The position numbers were made by a program, and so were the translations under genes. Of a stretch of 64,000 nucleotides of DNA, positions 1 through 8,827 are shown one piece after another. The stretch is from CAYSLC01 sp964431545 (lineage in GTDB: Bacteria; Desulfobacterota; Desulfobacteria; Desulfobacterales; JAABSP01): assembly GCA_964431545.1 (NCBI GenBank), contig CAYSLC010000001.1, positions 1-64,000 on the forward strand, in the 5' to 3' direction. A model generated the notes under the pieces. The model searched no databases. It worked only from the letters and a program-made list of their open reading frames with translations, and was not told the origin of the DNA. Position 1 is the first letter of the stretch, and every line of letters starts with the position of its first letter.

Positions 1-2344
1 CCACGGCGAACCCCTTGCCGTGCTCCCCGGCCCGGGCCGCCTCGATGGCGGCGTTCAGGGCCAGAAGATCGGTCTGGCGGGCGATCTCTTCGATGATGGC
101 GATCTTCTGGGCGATCTCCTTCATGGCCGAGACGGTCTTTTCCACGGCGGATCCGCCCTGCTGGGCGTCCTCGGCCGACTTGAGGGCGATCTTTTCGGTC
201 TGCATGGCATTGTCGGCGTTCTGCTTGATGTTGGCCGCCATCTCCTCCATGGAGGAGGAGGCCTGCTCCGCGGAGGAGGCCTGCTCGGCGGCCCCCTGGG
301 ACATCTCCTCGGCGGAGGTGCTCATCTGCTGGCTTCCGGCCGCCACGTTGTCCGCGGACAGCTTGACGCTCACCACCACCTCGTTGAGCCGGCGGAGCAT
401 GTCGTTTAGGGCCGACATGAGGGCGTCCCGGTCGGAACGCTCCTTGACGGTGACGGTCAGGTTGCCGCCGGCCATCTCCTTGGCCACCCGGGTGATCTCC
501 TCCGTGGCGTCGATGAGGGTGTTGAGATTGTCCTTGATCTGGTTGAAATCCCCGTGGTATTCGTCCGTGATCCTTTTGGGGATGTCCCCTTTGGCGATGG
601 CGTCCACGTATTGAGCGGTCACCTGGATCGGTCCGACGAAGGCGTCGATGAGCCGGTTGACGCCGGCCACCAGATCCCGCCACCCCCCCTCGAAGCCGGC
701 GGCATTGCCCCGGACATCGAGGCGTCCTTCCCGGACCGCCTGGATCAGGGCGTTCAATTCGGTGATGATCACCTCCTGGAGCCGGTTGAGCATCTCGCCC
801 ATGGCCTGCATCAGCCGGTCCTCGCCCGATCGTGGGGTGACGGTCACCTTCAGGTTTCCCCGGGCGATCTCCTGGGCCACCCGGGTCACTTCGTTCATGG
901 CGTCGATGAGGGTGTTGAGGTTGTTCTTCAAGTGATTGAAATCCCCTCTGTATTCTTCGGCGATCTTCTCCGGGATCCTCCCCTTGGAGATTCCGTCCAC
1001 CGCGTCGGCGGCCATCCGGATGGGATCGACGAAGGCGTCGATGAGCCGGTTGATCCCCTGGGTGAGACGCCGCCAGTCGCCGCTAAACCGCTCCGGGTTG
1101 CCCCGGGTGTCGAGCTTTCCGCTCTGGATCGCCTCGATGAGGGCGTCAAGCTCCTGGAGCACTTCGCCGATGGACCCCTTCATCCCCCGGAAAGACTCGG
1201 CGAGCCGCCCGATCTCGTCCCCCTGGCGGATGGCGATGTCACCGCTCAGATCCCCCTTGGCCACGTCATCGGCGGTCCGGACGATGGCGAGCATGGGCTG
1301 GGTGATGGCCCGGGTCGTCAAAACGGCGATGGCCAGGGCCACCAGGGCTCCGAAGATGCTCGCCAGGATCGCCCAGAGGATGGCCCGCTCCCGGGTCTCG
1401 TCGAAGAGGCGGTCCGCCTCGTGGTTCTCCTGGATCAACGATGTGGCCATCTTCTCCAGGGGGACCTCCGTCATATCCCGCAGGGCGTCGATCTTCCCGT
1501 CCAGATCCCGGATCATCGCCGTGTCCGCGCTGGCCGACCGGCTCTCCTGTTCCAGGGAGTGGACGATGCTGTTGAGGGGCGCCAGGGTCTCGTCCCGGAC
1601 CCGGTCGATCTTGTCGTCCACCCGCCGGATCTCCTCCCAGTCGACGAATTCGTTCTGGGAGAGGAGGGGCAGCATCTGGGATTCGAAGAGTCCCAGGTAG
1701 GCGGTGTACCTTTCGATGAAGGCCTGGGCCCAGGCCCGTTCCTCGTCCGTGTCCACCAGACGGCGCACGGTGGCGATGTCGGTCTGGGCGTCGGCCTTGA
1801 TGCGGCCGAAGTCCTGCATGGTCTCCTCCAGGTCCCGGTTGATCACCGCGTCCGCCATGATGCCGTAGACCTCCTCCACCCGGCCGGAGATCTGGTGGAT
1901 GGCCATGGCATCCTCGAATCGTTTGGCCGCCGATTCCTCCTTTTCCAGAATGGGCAGCATCTCCCGCTCGAAGAGGCCGAGATAGCGGTTGTAGTGGCCC
2001 GCGAACTCTTCGGCCCATTGCTTCTCCTCCGGAGTGTCCGCCAAACCCCGGGCCTGGGCGATGTCCTCCTGGGCACGGGTTTTGGCCGCTTCGAAATCGC
2101 TCTTGGTGGCCTCCACATCCCGGTTGATGACGCCGTCGGCCACAACGGCGTAGACTTCGTCCAGGTTCTCCACGATCTGCTGGATCGATAGGGCGTCCTC
2201 GGCCCGTCCGGCGCCAATGTCCTGCAGGCGGGCGAGTTCACCCATCCGGAGGATCTGGAAAGCCGCCACGCCTCCGAAAATGAGCACCACAATCAGAAAT
2301 CCTGCCATCAGCTTGGATCCGATGGCGATGTCCCGTAATTTCAT
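1..2344 (-). CDS. Methyl-accepting chemotaxis protein with duplicated sensor and HAMP-like modules (3' end cut by window)
   Basis: Membrane chemoreceptor that would signal to a CheA kinase. The frame opens at ATG 2342-2344 and runs off the left edge after about 781 codons, inside the signalling tip (NAAIEAARAGEHGKGF). TM1 is near residues 11-31 and TM2 near 320-343. The periplasmic part contains two copies of a helical module (about 49-135 and 144-230, offset 95) sharing DEVY/EEVY and YLGLFE. After the first HAMP there are two tandem cytoplasmic copies (about 400-530 and 531-660) sharing GDFN and NTLIDA. The next receptor upstream ends 69 bp away, suggesting co-transcription. Family assignment is firm; the ligand is unknown. 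Confidence 0.95.
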   Translation of the reverse strand, partial: MKLRDIAIGSKLMAGFLIVVLIFGGVAAFQILRMGELARLQDIGAGRAEDALSIQQIVENLDEVYAVVADGVINRDVEATKSDFEAAKTRAQEDIAQARGLADTPEEKQWAEEFAGHYNRYLGLFEREMLPILEKEESAAKRFEDAMAIHQISGRVEEVYGIMADAVINRDLEETMQDFGRIKADAQTDIATVRRLVDTDEERAWAQAFIERYTAYLGLFESQMLPLLSQNEFVDWEEIRRVDDKIDRVRDETLAPLNSIVHSLEQESRSASADTAMIRDLDGKIDALRDMTEVPLEKMATSLIQENHEADRLFDETRERAILWAILASIFGALVALAIAVLTTRAITQPMLAIVRTADDVAKGDLSGDIAIRQGDEIGRLAESFRGMKGSIGEVLQELDALIEAIQSGKLDTRGNPERFSGDWRRLTQGINRLIDAFVDPIRMAADAVDGISKGRIPEKIAEEYRGDFNHLKNNLNTLIDAMNEVTRVAQEIARGNLKVTVTPRSGEDRLMQAMGEMLNRLQEVIITELNALIQAVREGRLDVRGNAAGFEGGWRDLVAGVNRLIDAFVGPIQVTAQYVDAIAKGDIPKRITDEYHGDFNQIKDNLNTLIDATEEITRVAKEMAGGNLTVTVKERSDRDALMSALNDMLRRLNEVVVSVKLSADNVAAGSQQMSTSAEEMSQGAAEQASSAEQASSSMEEMAANIKQNADNAMQTEKIALKSAEDAQQGGSAVEKTVSAMKEIAQKIAIIEEIARQTDLLALNAAIEAARAGEHGKGFAV

Positions 2345-2413
2345 CGGTTTCTCCTCTTTCCGTTTTTTGGGTGGTCGGGTTACGGGTGGCGCCTTTCCGT
2401 CATGGGGTGCCCG

Positions 2414-4954
2414 TCAGTACTGTTCGAAGTCCTCCTCCGAATCGCCCCCTTCGTCCAGGTGGATGTCGAGCCCCTTCGTCTCCCCGTTCCGTCCGCTCCG
2501 CGTGGCCCGCGAACCGGCCGGGGGCTTCCGGTCTTTCGACACCGGCCGGTCGGAATGAGCCGCCTGGGTCCGTCGACCGTAGCGGTGCGCCTGCTCCATG
2601 TCGAAGAAGGCCGCGGTCCGGCGCAGGGCCTCGGCTTCGTTGGCGAGCTGTTCGGCCGTGGCGGCCGTCTGCTCCGAGACCGAGGCGTTCTGCTGGATCA
2701 CCTGATCGAGCTGCTGCATGGCCGAGTTGATCTGGTTCGCCCCGGAGTTCTGTTCGTTGCTGGCGGCGCTGATCTCCTGGACCAGCTCCGCGGTCTTCTG
2801 GATGTGGGGGACCAGGCGGGCCAGCATCTGGCCCGCGTTGTCGGCGATCTCCACGCTCGACCGGGAGAGGGTTCCGATCTGGGAAGCGGCCTTCTGGCTC
2901 CGTTCGGCCAGCTTCCGGACCTCCGAGGCGACCACGGCGAACCCCTTGCCGCCCTCCCCGGCCCGGGCCGCCTCGATGGCGGCGTTCAAGGCCAACAGAT
3001 CGGTCTGGCGCGCGATCTCCTCGATGATGGTGATCTTCCGCGCGATCTCCCGCATGGCCGTCACGGTCTTGTCCACCGCCTCGCCCCCCGACCGGGCGTC
3101 CTCGGCCGATTTGAGGGCGATCTTCTCCGTCTCCATGGCGTTTTCGGCGTTCTGCCGGATGTTGGCCGACATCTGCTCCATGGAGGCGGTCGCCTCTTCC
3201 GCGGAGGCGGCCTGCTCCGAGGTCCCCTGGGACATCTGCTGGGAGCTGGTGCTGAGCTGCTGGCTGGCCGACGCCACCCGGCCGGCCATGGCCTGGAGAT
3301 CCCGGGCAAAGGCGGTCAGGTTTTCGATGAGCAGGTTGACGCTCGATTTGATGGTGTCGAACTCCCCCTGGTACGCTTCGGTGATCTTCTCCGGCAGCTC
3401 CCCCCTGGAGATCCGTTCCATGTACCGGGTGGTCACCTGAAAGGGGGACACGAAGGCGTCCACCAGCCGGTTGACGCCGTTCACCAGCTCCCCCCACTGG
3501 CCTTCGAAGGGCTCCGTCAGGCCGCGGTGGTCGAGCCGGCCGGCGTGGACATTCTCCACCAGCCCTTTGAGTTCCTCCATGAACCGTCCCAGGGTCTCCA
3601 GAACCCGGCGGAAGGCGTCGGCCAGCAGGCCGATCTCGTCCCCGCGCCGGATGGCGAACTGCCGGGAGAGGTCCCCCCGGGCCACGTCCTCGGCCACGCC
3701 GACGATCTCCCGGATCGGGACCGTGATCGACCGGGCGATGAAGATGGCGAATCCGGCCCCCAATAGGACGGCCAACAGCCCGATCCCCATGGCGAGTCGG
3801 GAGAACCAGTCCGCGTCGGCCTCGGCGTCGGCGGTCTTTCGGGCCGCGGCCTCCATGGCGGTTCCGTAAAGGTCGTCCACCGCCGGCTCGATCTTGTGGA
3901 CGGCGGCCCGCATCCTCCCGGTGAGGTCCTCGATCCGGCGGTTCTCCGCCACCAGGGCGTCGAAGGCGTCCCGGTAGGCGGTCAGATGGCGGATCACCCG
4001 GTCGATGTGCTCGGGGAGCGCGCCGGAGGTCTTGAATGCCCCGATCAGGTTGTCGATGGAGGCGTGGGTCTTCTCCACGTATTTGTCCATGTTTCGCAGG
4101 AGGTAGTCCTTCTCGTCCCGCCGGATCTGGAGGGCCAGGGCCTTGGCCCGGGGAACGTGGATCCCTTCCAGGATCTCCACCACCGCGTCTCCGGCGGCGG
4201 CTTCCGCTCCTCGGCCCGCTCCGTCGGCCGGCGGCCCCCCGAATCCGTCCGATCGGCGGAGGTCGAGCAGCTCCGTCCGATACCGCTGGATCGCCTTTTC
4301 CAGACGATCCTTCTCGGCCGGCATCACGTCGCTCCGGGCGAGGTTCTCCAGGCTGGTGGCGAGACCCCCCTCCAGACGGTCCCTAATGGCCGGATCACCG
4401 GTGGCCAGATACGCGACCGCCAGCCGGCGGACCTTCAGAAACGGCACGTAGATCTCCGAAACCTGGTGGGTATCGGTCTGGTCCAGCACCGCGTGGGCAT
4501 GGTTCCGGAACGTCCCCTGGAGGCCGGAATTGTGATCGAGCCCCCGCCGTTCCCAGGCGGCGGCGATCTCATGGAACCGTTTTCCGTAGACCTCGGCGTG
4601 GTCGATGATCTCCAGCGCTTTGGCCGCGGTCTCTCCGGACCGTTCGCCTCCGGCCAGGTGCACGATGGAGCGGGCTTCGGCCTTCAGCGCGGCCAGGTTC
4701 TCCTCCAGCTTCTGGATGTAGCTTTTGTCCATGCGCAGGAGGAAATCCTTTTCATTGCGCCGGCATTGGAGCATGGCCGTCTTGATGGCGGCGGCATGGT
4801 CGGCCATGGCGATCTCTTTGTGGAGCAGGTTCCGGAACCCGGCCGTGGTGGAGCGGAGGGCGTGCTGGTAGATGGCCATGAGCCCCAACAGCAGCAGCAG
4901 GACGGAGCCGAAACCCCAGAAAAGTTTCCATGTGAGTTTCAAATTTTTGAACAT
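2414..4954 (-). CDS. Methyl-accepting chemotaxis protein with HBM-like sensor
   Basis: Second transmembrane chemoreceptor, 846 residues from the ATG at 4952-4954, which has GGGGGAT just upstream; an in-frame ATG at 5011 lacks such a site and would add 19 residues before the TM. TM1 is near 11-30. The sensor carries two copies of an RR-x-EKD-(F/Y)-LLR motif (about 65-74 and 278-288), typical of bimodular helical (HBM-type) sensors that bind small organic molecules. TM2 near 385-410 is followed by HAMP-type segments and a full signalling domain with the NAAIEAARAGEGGKGF tip. No C-terminal NWETF tether is present; it ends FEQY. It lies between cheA and the other receptor. Confidence 0.95.
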   Translation of the reverse strand: MFKNLKLTWKLFWGFGSVLLLLLGLMAIYQHALRSTTAGFRNLLHKEIAMADHAAAIKTAMLQCRRNEKDFLLRMDKSYIQKLEENLAALKAEARSIVHLAGGERSGETAAKALEIIDHAEVYGKRFHEIAAAWERRGLDHNSGLQGTFRNHAHAVLDQTDTHQVSEIYVPFLKVRRLAVAYLATGDPAIRDRLEGGLATSLENLARSDVMPAEKDRLEKAIQRYRTELLDLRRSDGFGGPPADGAGRGAEAAAGDAVVEILEGIHVPRAKALALQIRRDEKDYLLRNMDKYVEKTHASIDNLIGAFKTSGALPEHIDRVIRHLTAYRDAFDALVAENRRIEDLTGRMRAAVHKIEPAVDDLYGTAMEAAARKTADAEADADWFSRLAMGIGLLAVLLGAGFAIFIARSITVPIREIVGVAEDVARGDLSRQFAIRRGDEIGLLADAFRRVLETLGRFMEELKGLVENVHAGRLDHRGLTEPFEGQWGELVNGVNRLVDAFVSPFQVTTRYMERISRGELPEKITEAYQGEFDTIKSSVNLLIENLTAFARDLQAMAGRVASASQQLSTSSQQMSQGTSEQAASAEEATASMEQMSANIRQNAENAMETEKIALKSAEDARSGGEAVDKTVTAMREIARKITIIEEIARQTDLLALNAAIEAARAGEGGKGFAVVASEVRKLAERSQKAASQIGTLSRSSVEIADNAGQMLARLVPHIQKTAELVQEISAASNEQNSGANQINSAMQQLDQVIQQNASVSEQTAATAEQLANEAEALRRTAAFFDMEQAHRYGRRTQAAHSDRPVSKDRKPPAGSRATRSGRNGETKGLDIHLDEGGDSEEDFEQY

Positions 4955-5119
4955 CGATCCCCCTTCGCACCCGGCTTCCGCGAGGTTTGCCCCGGTATGG
5001 TTCGAACGCACGGCGACCGTCCTCCGGGGACCGGCCCGTGCCCCTCCGGGGTCGGGAGGACGGGCGGAACCACGAAAAATCCCGCGCCCGGACGCCGGCC
5101 GATCTTCCGATCCCCGGCT

Positions 5120-7264
5120 TCATCCGGACTCCGCTCCCACGGCTTCCCGGATCGCCGCCGTCTCCTCCCGCCGCCGGGGAGGCGAGGCCCGCCGGGAACG
5201 GACCTCCTCCACGGCCGTCAGGAGCTGATGGATATCGAGGATGAGGGCCACGGTGCCGTCCCCCAGGATGGTGGCGCCGGAGACACCCTTGATGTCCTTG
5301 TAGATCTTTCCGATGGGCTTGATGACCGTCTGGTGCTGTCCGATCACTTGATCGAGGCCGAAGCCGACCTTTTCCCCCTTGACTTCGGAGATGACCACCC
5401 GTTCCATGGGGGGCGGATCCTCGGCGATGCCGAACAGGGCCCGGAGGCTGATGTAGAGGGTCGGGTTCTCCCGGTAGGTCATCATGTCGCGTTCGTGGGC
5501 TTTGTCCGCCTGCTTCCGGGTCAGCTCCACGCACTCCTCCACCACGGAGAGGGGCAGAACGAAGTGGTCGGGGCCGATCTTGACCAGGAGGCCGTCGATG
5601 ATGGCCAGGGTCAGGGGGAGGTTGAGGGTGATGGTCGTGCCCAGCCCCCGTTTGGACTCGATGTCGATGGTGCCCTGGAGTCCCTCGATGCGTCGTTTGA
5701 CCACGTCCATGCCCACGCCCCGGCCGGAGACGTCCGTCACCCGTTTGGCGGTGGTGAAGCCGGGCATGAAGAGAAGGGCGTGGATCTCCTTTTCCGTGAG
5801 TTCCGCGTCGGGTGCGATGAGCCCCCGCTCCACGGCCCGGGCCAGGATCGCTTCGGTGTCGAGGCCGGCGCCGTCGCTGGAGATCCGGATCAGCACGTTG
5901 GCCCCGGAGTGTTCCGCCGTGAGGTGGACCGTCCCCTGGCGGTGTTTTCCGATCGCCTCCCGGACCTGGGGGGGCTCGATGCCGTGGTCGACGGCGTTTC
6001 TGATGATGTGGATCAGGGGGTCGTTGAGCTGCTCGATGACCGTCTTGTCCAGCTCCGTCTCCCCACCGGCGGTGGTCAGCACCACCTCCTTGCCCAGCTC
6101 CTGGGCGAGGTCCCGCACCAGCCGCTTGAACTTCCGGAAGGTGGTGCCGATGGGCAGCATCCGGATGCTCATGGTGTTGTCCCGGAGTTCCGCCGTCAGC
6201 CGCTCCACCTCCTCGGCGATGTTGAGCAGCTCCGGGTCGTTGACCAGCGAAGCCTTTCGGCTGAGATTGGCCTGGATGGTCACCAGTTCCCCCACCAGGT
6301 CGACCATCACGTCGAGCTTTTCGGCGGCCACCCGGACGCTGGAGGCCGAGGCGCTCTCCTGGCGGCTCCGGTCCATGGTGCGGACGTGTTCCTGCTCCAC
6401 CAGGGCCGACCGCAGCGTCTCCGGGTCCACCGCCTGCTCCGCCAGGAGCATCTCTCCCAGCCGCTTCTGGGTTCCCAGGGCCCGGCGGAGGGTCTCTTCG
6501 CTCACCGCGCCCCGCTCCAGGAGGATGTCGCCCAGCCGCTTGTAGTCGGAAGGGGCCAGGCCGTTGCCCTCGTCGATCACCACGATGGCGAGATCACAGG
6601 CGTCCTCCACGAAGATGAAGACGTCGCGGATGGCGTCGATCCCCTTGTCCGTGGTGAGGATCACGTCCCAGTGGAAGTAGCACGATTCGGGGTGGAGTTC
6701 GTCCAAAGACGGGATCTCCCGGGTGTGGGCCACCACGCGGCAGACGCCCAGCTCCCGGAGTTCCTCCAGCAGGAGCATGGGGTTTGCCCCGGTGGCCAGA
6801 AGGTTCGGGAACGGCCGGAACCCGATCCGGTAGGTGGTCTGCTCCTCGGAACCCGCCGGCACCTCGGCCCCGCGTTCCACCGGGGGCTTTTCGGCCTCGG
6901 GCGGGGGCTGCATGGACTGGAACGACGCCAGCAGCTTCTCCCCCAGGACATCGTCCGTCTCCTTCCCGGCCACCATCTTGCGGATATGATCGCAGGCGGC
7001 CAAAGAGAGGCTCACCAGATCCCGGGTGACCGGGATCTGGTCGTCCCGGACCAGATCGTACACCGTCTCCACCTCATGGGTAAAGGCGGCGATATCGTCG
7101 AAACCGAACATGGCGCCGGAACCCTTGATGGTGTGGAGGGACCGGAACACCCGCCCGATAAGTTCCGCGTCCTCCGGCGTCTCCTCCAGCTCCAGGAGGG
7201 CCCCCTCCAGTTCGCTGAGAAGCTCATGGGCCTCCTCCCGATAGGCCTCCCTGTGCTTTTCCAT
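5120..7264 (-). CDS. cheA: Chemotaxis histidine kinase CheA
   Basis: Cytoplasmic kinase of a chemosensory array, 714 residues. An N-terminal HPt domain has the phospho-accepting His44 in LHTIKGSG. Residues about 140-235 form a region starting YRIGFRPFP, at the place of P2. Next come two short repeats of the type RLGDILLERG / RLGEMLLAEQ. The dimerisation helices and HATPase follow (N box IIRNAVDHGIEP, G box SGRGVGMD), then a CheW-like C-terminus ending in the basic segment RSRRASPPRRR. The STAS gene lies 9 bp upstream and both receptors lie downstream on the same strand. No cheY, cheW, cheR or cheB is present here; they may lie left of the window. Confidence 0.97.
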   Translation of the reverse strand: MEKHREAYREEAHELLSELEGALLELEETPEDAELIGRVFRSLHTIKGSGAMFGFDDIAAFTHEVETVYDLVRDDQIPVTRDLVSLSLAACDHIRKMVAGKETDDVLGEKLLASFQSMQPPPEAEKPPVERGAEVPAGSEEQTTYRIGFRPFPNLLATGANPMLLLEELRELGVCRVVAHTREIPSLDELHPESCYFHWDVILTTDKGIDAIRDVFIFVEDACDLAIVVIDEGNGLAPSDYKRLGDILLERGAVSEETLRRALGTQKRLGEMLLAEQAVDPETLRSALVEQEHVRTMDRSRQESASASSVRVAAEKLDVMVDLVGELVTIQANLSRKASLVNDPELLNIAEEVERLTAELRDNTMSIRMLPIGTTFRKFKRLVRDLAQELGKEVVLTTAGGETELDKTVIEQLNDPLIHIIRNAVDHGIEPPQVREAIGKHRQGTVHLTAEHSGANVLIRISSDGAGLDTEAILARAVERGLIAPDAELTEKEIHALLFMPGFTTAKRVTDVSGRGVGMDVVKRRIEGLQGTIDIESKRGLGTTITLNLPLTLAIIDGLLVKIGPDHFVLPLSVVEECVELTRKQADKAHERDMMTYRENPTLYISLRALFGIAEDPPPMERVVISEVKGEKVGFGLDQVIGQHQTVIKPIGKIYKDIKGVSGATILGDGTVALILDIHQLLTAVEEVRSRRASPPRRREETAAIREAVGAESG

Positions 7265-7273
7265 GGAACCTCC

Positions 7274-7582
7274 TTATCCGGTCTTGAGGATTTCCTCGAC
7301 AGCCAGGCCCAGGGCGAGGATCGCCTCCGTGACCGCCTCGGACGACCCATGGATCCGAAGGGGCTTTCCGGACCGCGTCGCGGTCCTGCGGGCCGAGCAG
7401 AGGAGCTGAACGCCCGCCGTGTCGCACTCGTCGACCCTGGACAGGTCGAGGACCACCTCCGCGGCGTCGCTCCGAAATCCCTCCAGAAGCCTCTGGTGGA
7501 GTGCGGCCGCCTCATAGATGGACAGCGCCCCCTCCACCGTGACCAAAGCCCCGTCGTCCTGGTTCTCTTTGGTGATGGTCAT
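7274..7582 (-). CDS. STAS-domain protein (anti-sigma antagonist type)
   Basis: Small cytoplasmic STAS domain, 102 residues, ATG preceded by GGAGATCACC. It has the typical alternation of strands and helices and the loop VDECDTAGVQLL. In SpoIIAA-like antagonists this loop is D-S-S-G with the second serine phosphorylated; here the tetrapeptide is D-T-A-G, so that serine is alanine, as in many chemosensory and transport-linked STAS proteins. As the first gene before cheA (9 bp) it probably acts with this array, but its partner is not visible. Family assignment is good; the role is inferred. Confidence 0.85.
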   Translation of the reverse strand: MTITKENQDDGALVTVEGALSIYEAAALHQRLLEGFRSDAAEVVLDLSRVDECDTAGVQLLCSARRTATRSGKPLRIHGSSEAVTEAILALGLAVEEILKTG

Positions 7583-7652
7583 GGTGATCTCCGGCGAATT
7601 GTTGAAAAGATTGGTGCCCCTCGGTGGTCAAGGGCTTTTGCGATAGGCTTTC

Positions 7653-7681
7653 TTTTAACCATTATTTGGCGGACCAAGCAA
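7653..7681 (-). promoter_or_regulatory. Possible promoter of the STAS-cheA-receptor operon
   Basis: Reading the minus strand, TTGCTT (7676-7681), 17-bp spacer, TTAAAA (7653-7658), about 70 bp upstream of the STAS start. The surrounding segment is clearly more AT-rich than the genes. Both boxes match only 4 of 6 consensus positions; no other candidate in the 238-bp gap was better. Confidence 0.35.
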
Positions 7682-7820
7682 CAAAAATAATGAAAAAATC
7701 GGATGGGACCGGACCCTCCCGGCCGATGAAACGACATTTTCGTGATGGTTCGGCGGGAGGGGCGGGGAGGACCGGATCTTTCCAAAGGAGGAGGGCGGTC
7801 GATGGAACGGGGATCGGCCG

Positions 7821-8354
7821 TCAGGGAAGGGTACGGTTGACGTTTTCCAGATCGTAGGTGCGATAGATCAGCTTCTCCCGCTCCAGCCGCTCCTCGGGGT
7901 AGGGCCGCCGTTCGCCGGCGGCGAGGATTTCCCCGGCCTCGGCCTTGGACGGGATGGCGTCCAGCCCCTCTCCCATCTTCTTGCCGGTGGCGGTCTCCAG
8001 GACGATGGCGGTCTTTCCGTCCGAGGCGACGGCCAGGGGGATCTGCCGGTCCTCCAGGAGCCGGGCCGCGGCCACCACCTCCCGTTCCCGGGAGGCCAGG
8101 GATCCCGCGGCGCACTTGGCCACCAGGAGGCGGACCCCGCCGACCCGGACCGCCAGGTCCACCTTGGAGCGGTAGGGATCCCCGCCCACGGTCAACTCCA
8201 GGGGGATGTCGATCTCGATGTCCGTCTTCTCGTACCCTTTGTTTTCCACCAGATGCCGTTCCAGGGCCTGGCGGTTTCCCTCGGCGCCGATGTCGGGGAT
8301 CCGACGGCCCGTGGCGAAATCGGTGATTTGTCGGGGGGGGCTTTCGGTCTCCAT
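7821..8354 (-). CDS. HsdR N-terminal-like (type I restriction R-subunit nuclease domain) protein
   Basis: About 177 residues from the ATG at 8352-8354, with AAAGGTG upstream; the longer open frame has no good site. The sequence resembles the free-standing HSDR_N fold common in deltaproteobacteria: a helical start (ITDFATGRRIPDIG..NRQALERHLVENKGY), an acidic strand (IEIDIPLEL), then SKVDLAVRVGG and LLVAKCA in the region of a PD-(D/E)XK core (D, then K with C between). No helicase motor or hsdM/hsdS is nearby, so it is not an obvious restriction system. It lies downstream of rsfS (65 bp) and may be the last gene of that operon. Function unknown. Confidence 0.75.
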   Translation of the reverse strand: METESPPRQITDFATGRRIPDIGAEGNRQALERHLVENKGYEKTDIEIDIPLELTVGGDPYRSKVDLAVRVGGVRLLVAKCAAGSLASREREVVAAARLLEDRQIPLAVASDGKTAIVLETATGKKMGEGLDAIPSKAEAGEILAAGERRPYPEERLEREKLIYRTYDLENVNRTLP

Positions 8355-8419
8355 GGTTGACACACCTTTCTTTTCTGGTCTCTTCTCAGGTTTCGGGGGA
8401 TGGGGATCAGCGGGCCGGG

Positions 8420-8827
8420 TCACTCTTCTCCGGCCGCGCGGCCGGTGGTTTCCATCTCCTCTTCCCCGCCCGCCGGCTCTTCGGTCACGCCCACGGGGAT
8501 CCGCCGGGCGTCGAGCCACAGGCCCTCCAGATCATAGAACTCCCGCATGGGCTCATAGAAGACGTGGATCACCACATGGCCGTAATCGAGCAGGGCCCAG
8601 TGGCCCTCCCGGATCCCCTCGGTGTTGAGGGGCTTTTTGCCCCGCCCCTTGAGTGTTACCTTGATATGCTCGGCGATGGCCGAGACCTGCCGGCTGGACC
8701 GCCCGCCGCAGATGATGAAGGCGTCGGCGATGGAGGTGAGGCCCCGCACGTCGAGGACGACGAGGCGCCTGGCCTTTTTCCCCAGGGCCGCTTGGATGTA
8801 GATCTCCAGGGAATCATCGAATGTCAT
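8420..8827 (-). CDS. rsfS: Ribosomal silencing factor RsfS
   Basis: 135 residues. RsfS binds ribosomal protein L14 and blocks subunit joining in starved cells. Family motifs seen: LVVLDVRGLTSIADAFIIC, GRSSRQVSAIAEHI, GHWALLDYGHVVIHVF and REFYDLEGLW. The tail after ARRIP is an acidic, glycine/glutamate-rich extension of about 25 residues. The start ATG overlaps the nadD stop (ATGA), so the two are translationally coupled, as is usual in bacteria. Confidence 0.95.
   Translation of the reverse strand: MTFDDSLEIYIQAALGKKARRLVVLDVRGLTSIADAFIICGGRSSRQVSAIAEHIKVTLKGRGKKPLNTEGIREGHWALLDYGHVVIHVFYEPMREFYDLEGLWLDARRIPVGVTEEPAGGEEEMETTGRAAGEE

Noticed and set aside
3896..7690. Long plus-strand frame opposite the chemoreceptor and cheA
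   Set aside because: Antisense shadow with repetitive His/Gly/Asp/Leu composition and no domain.
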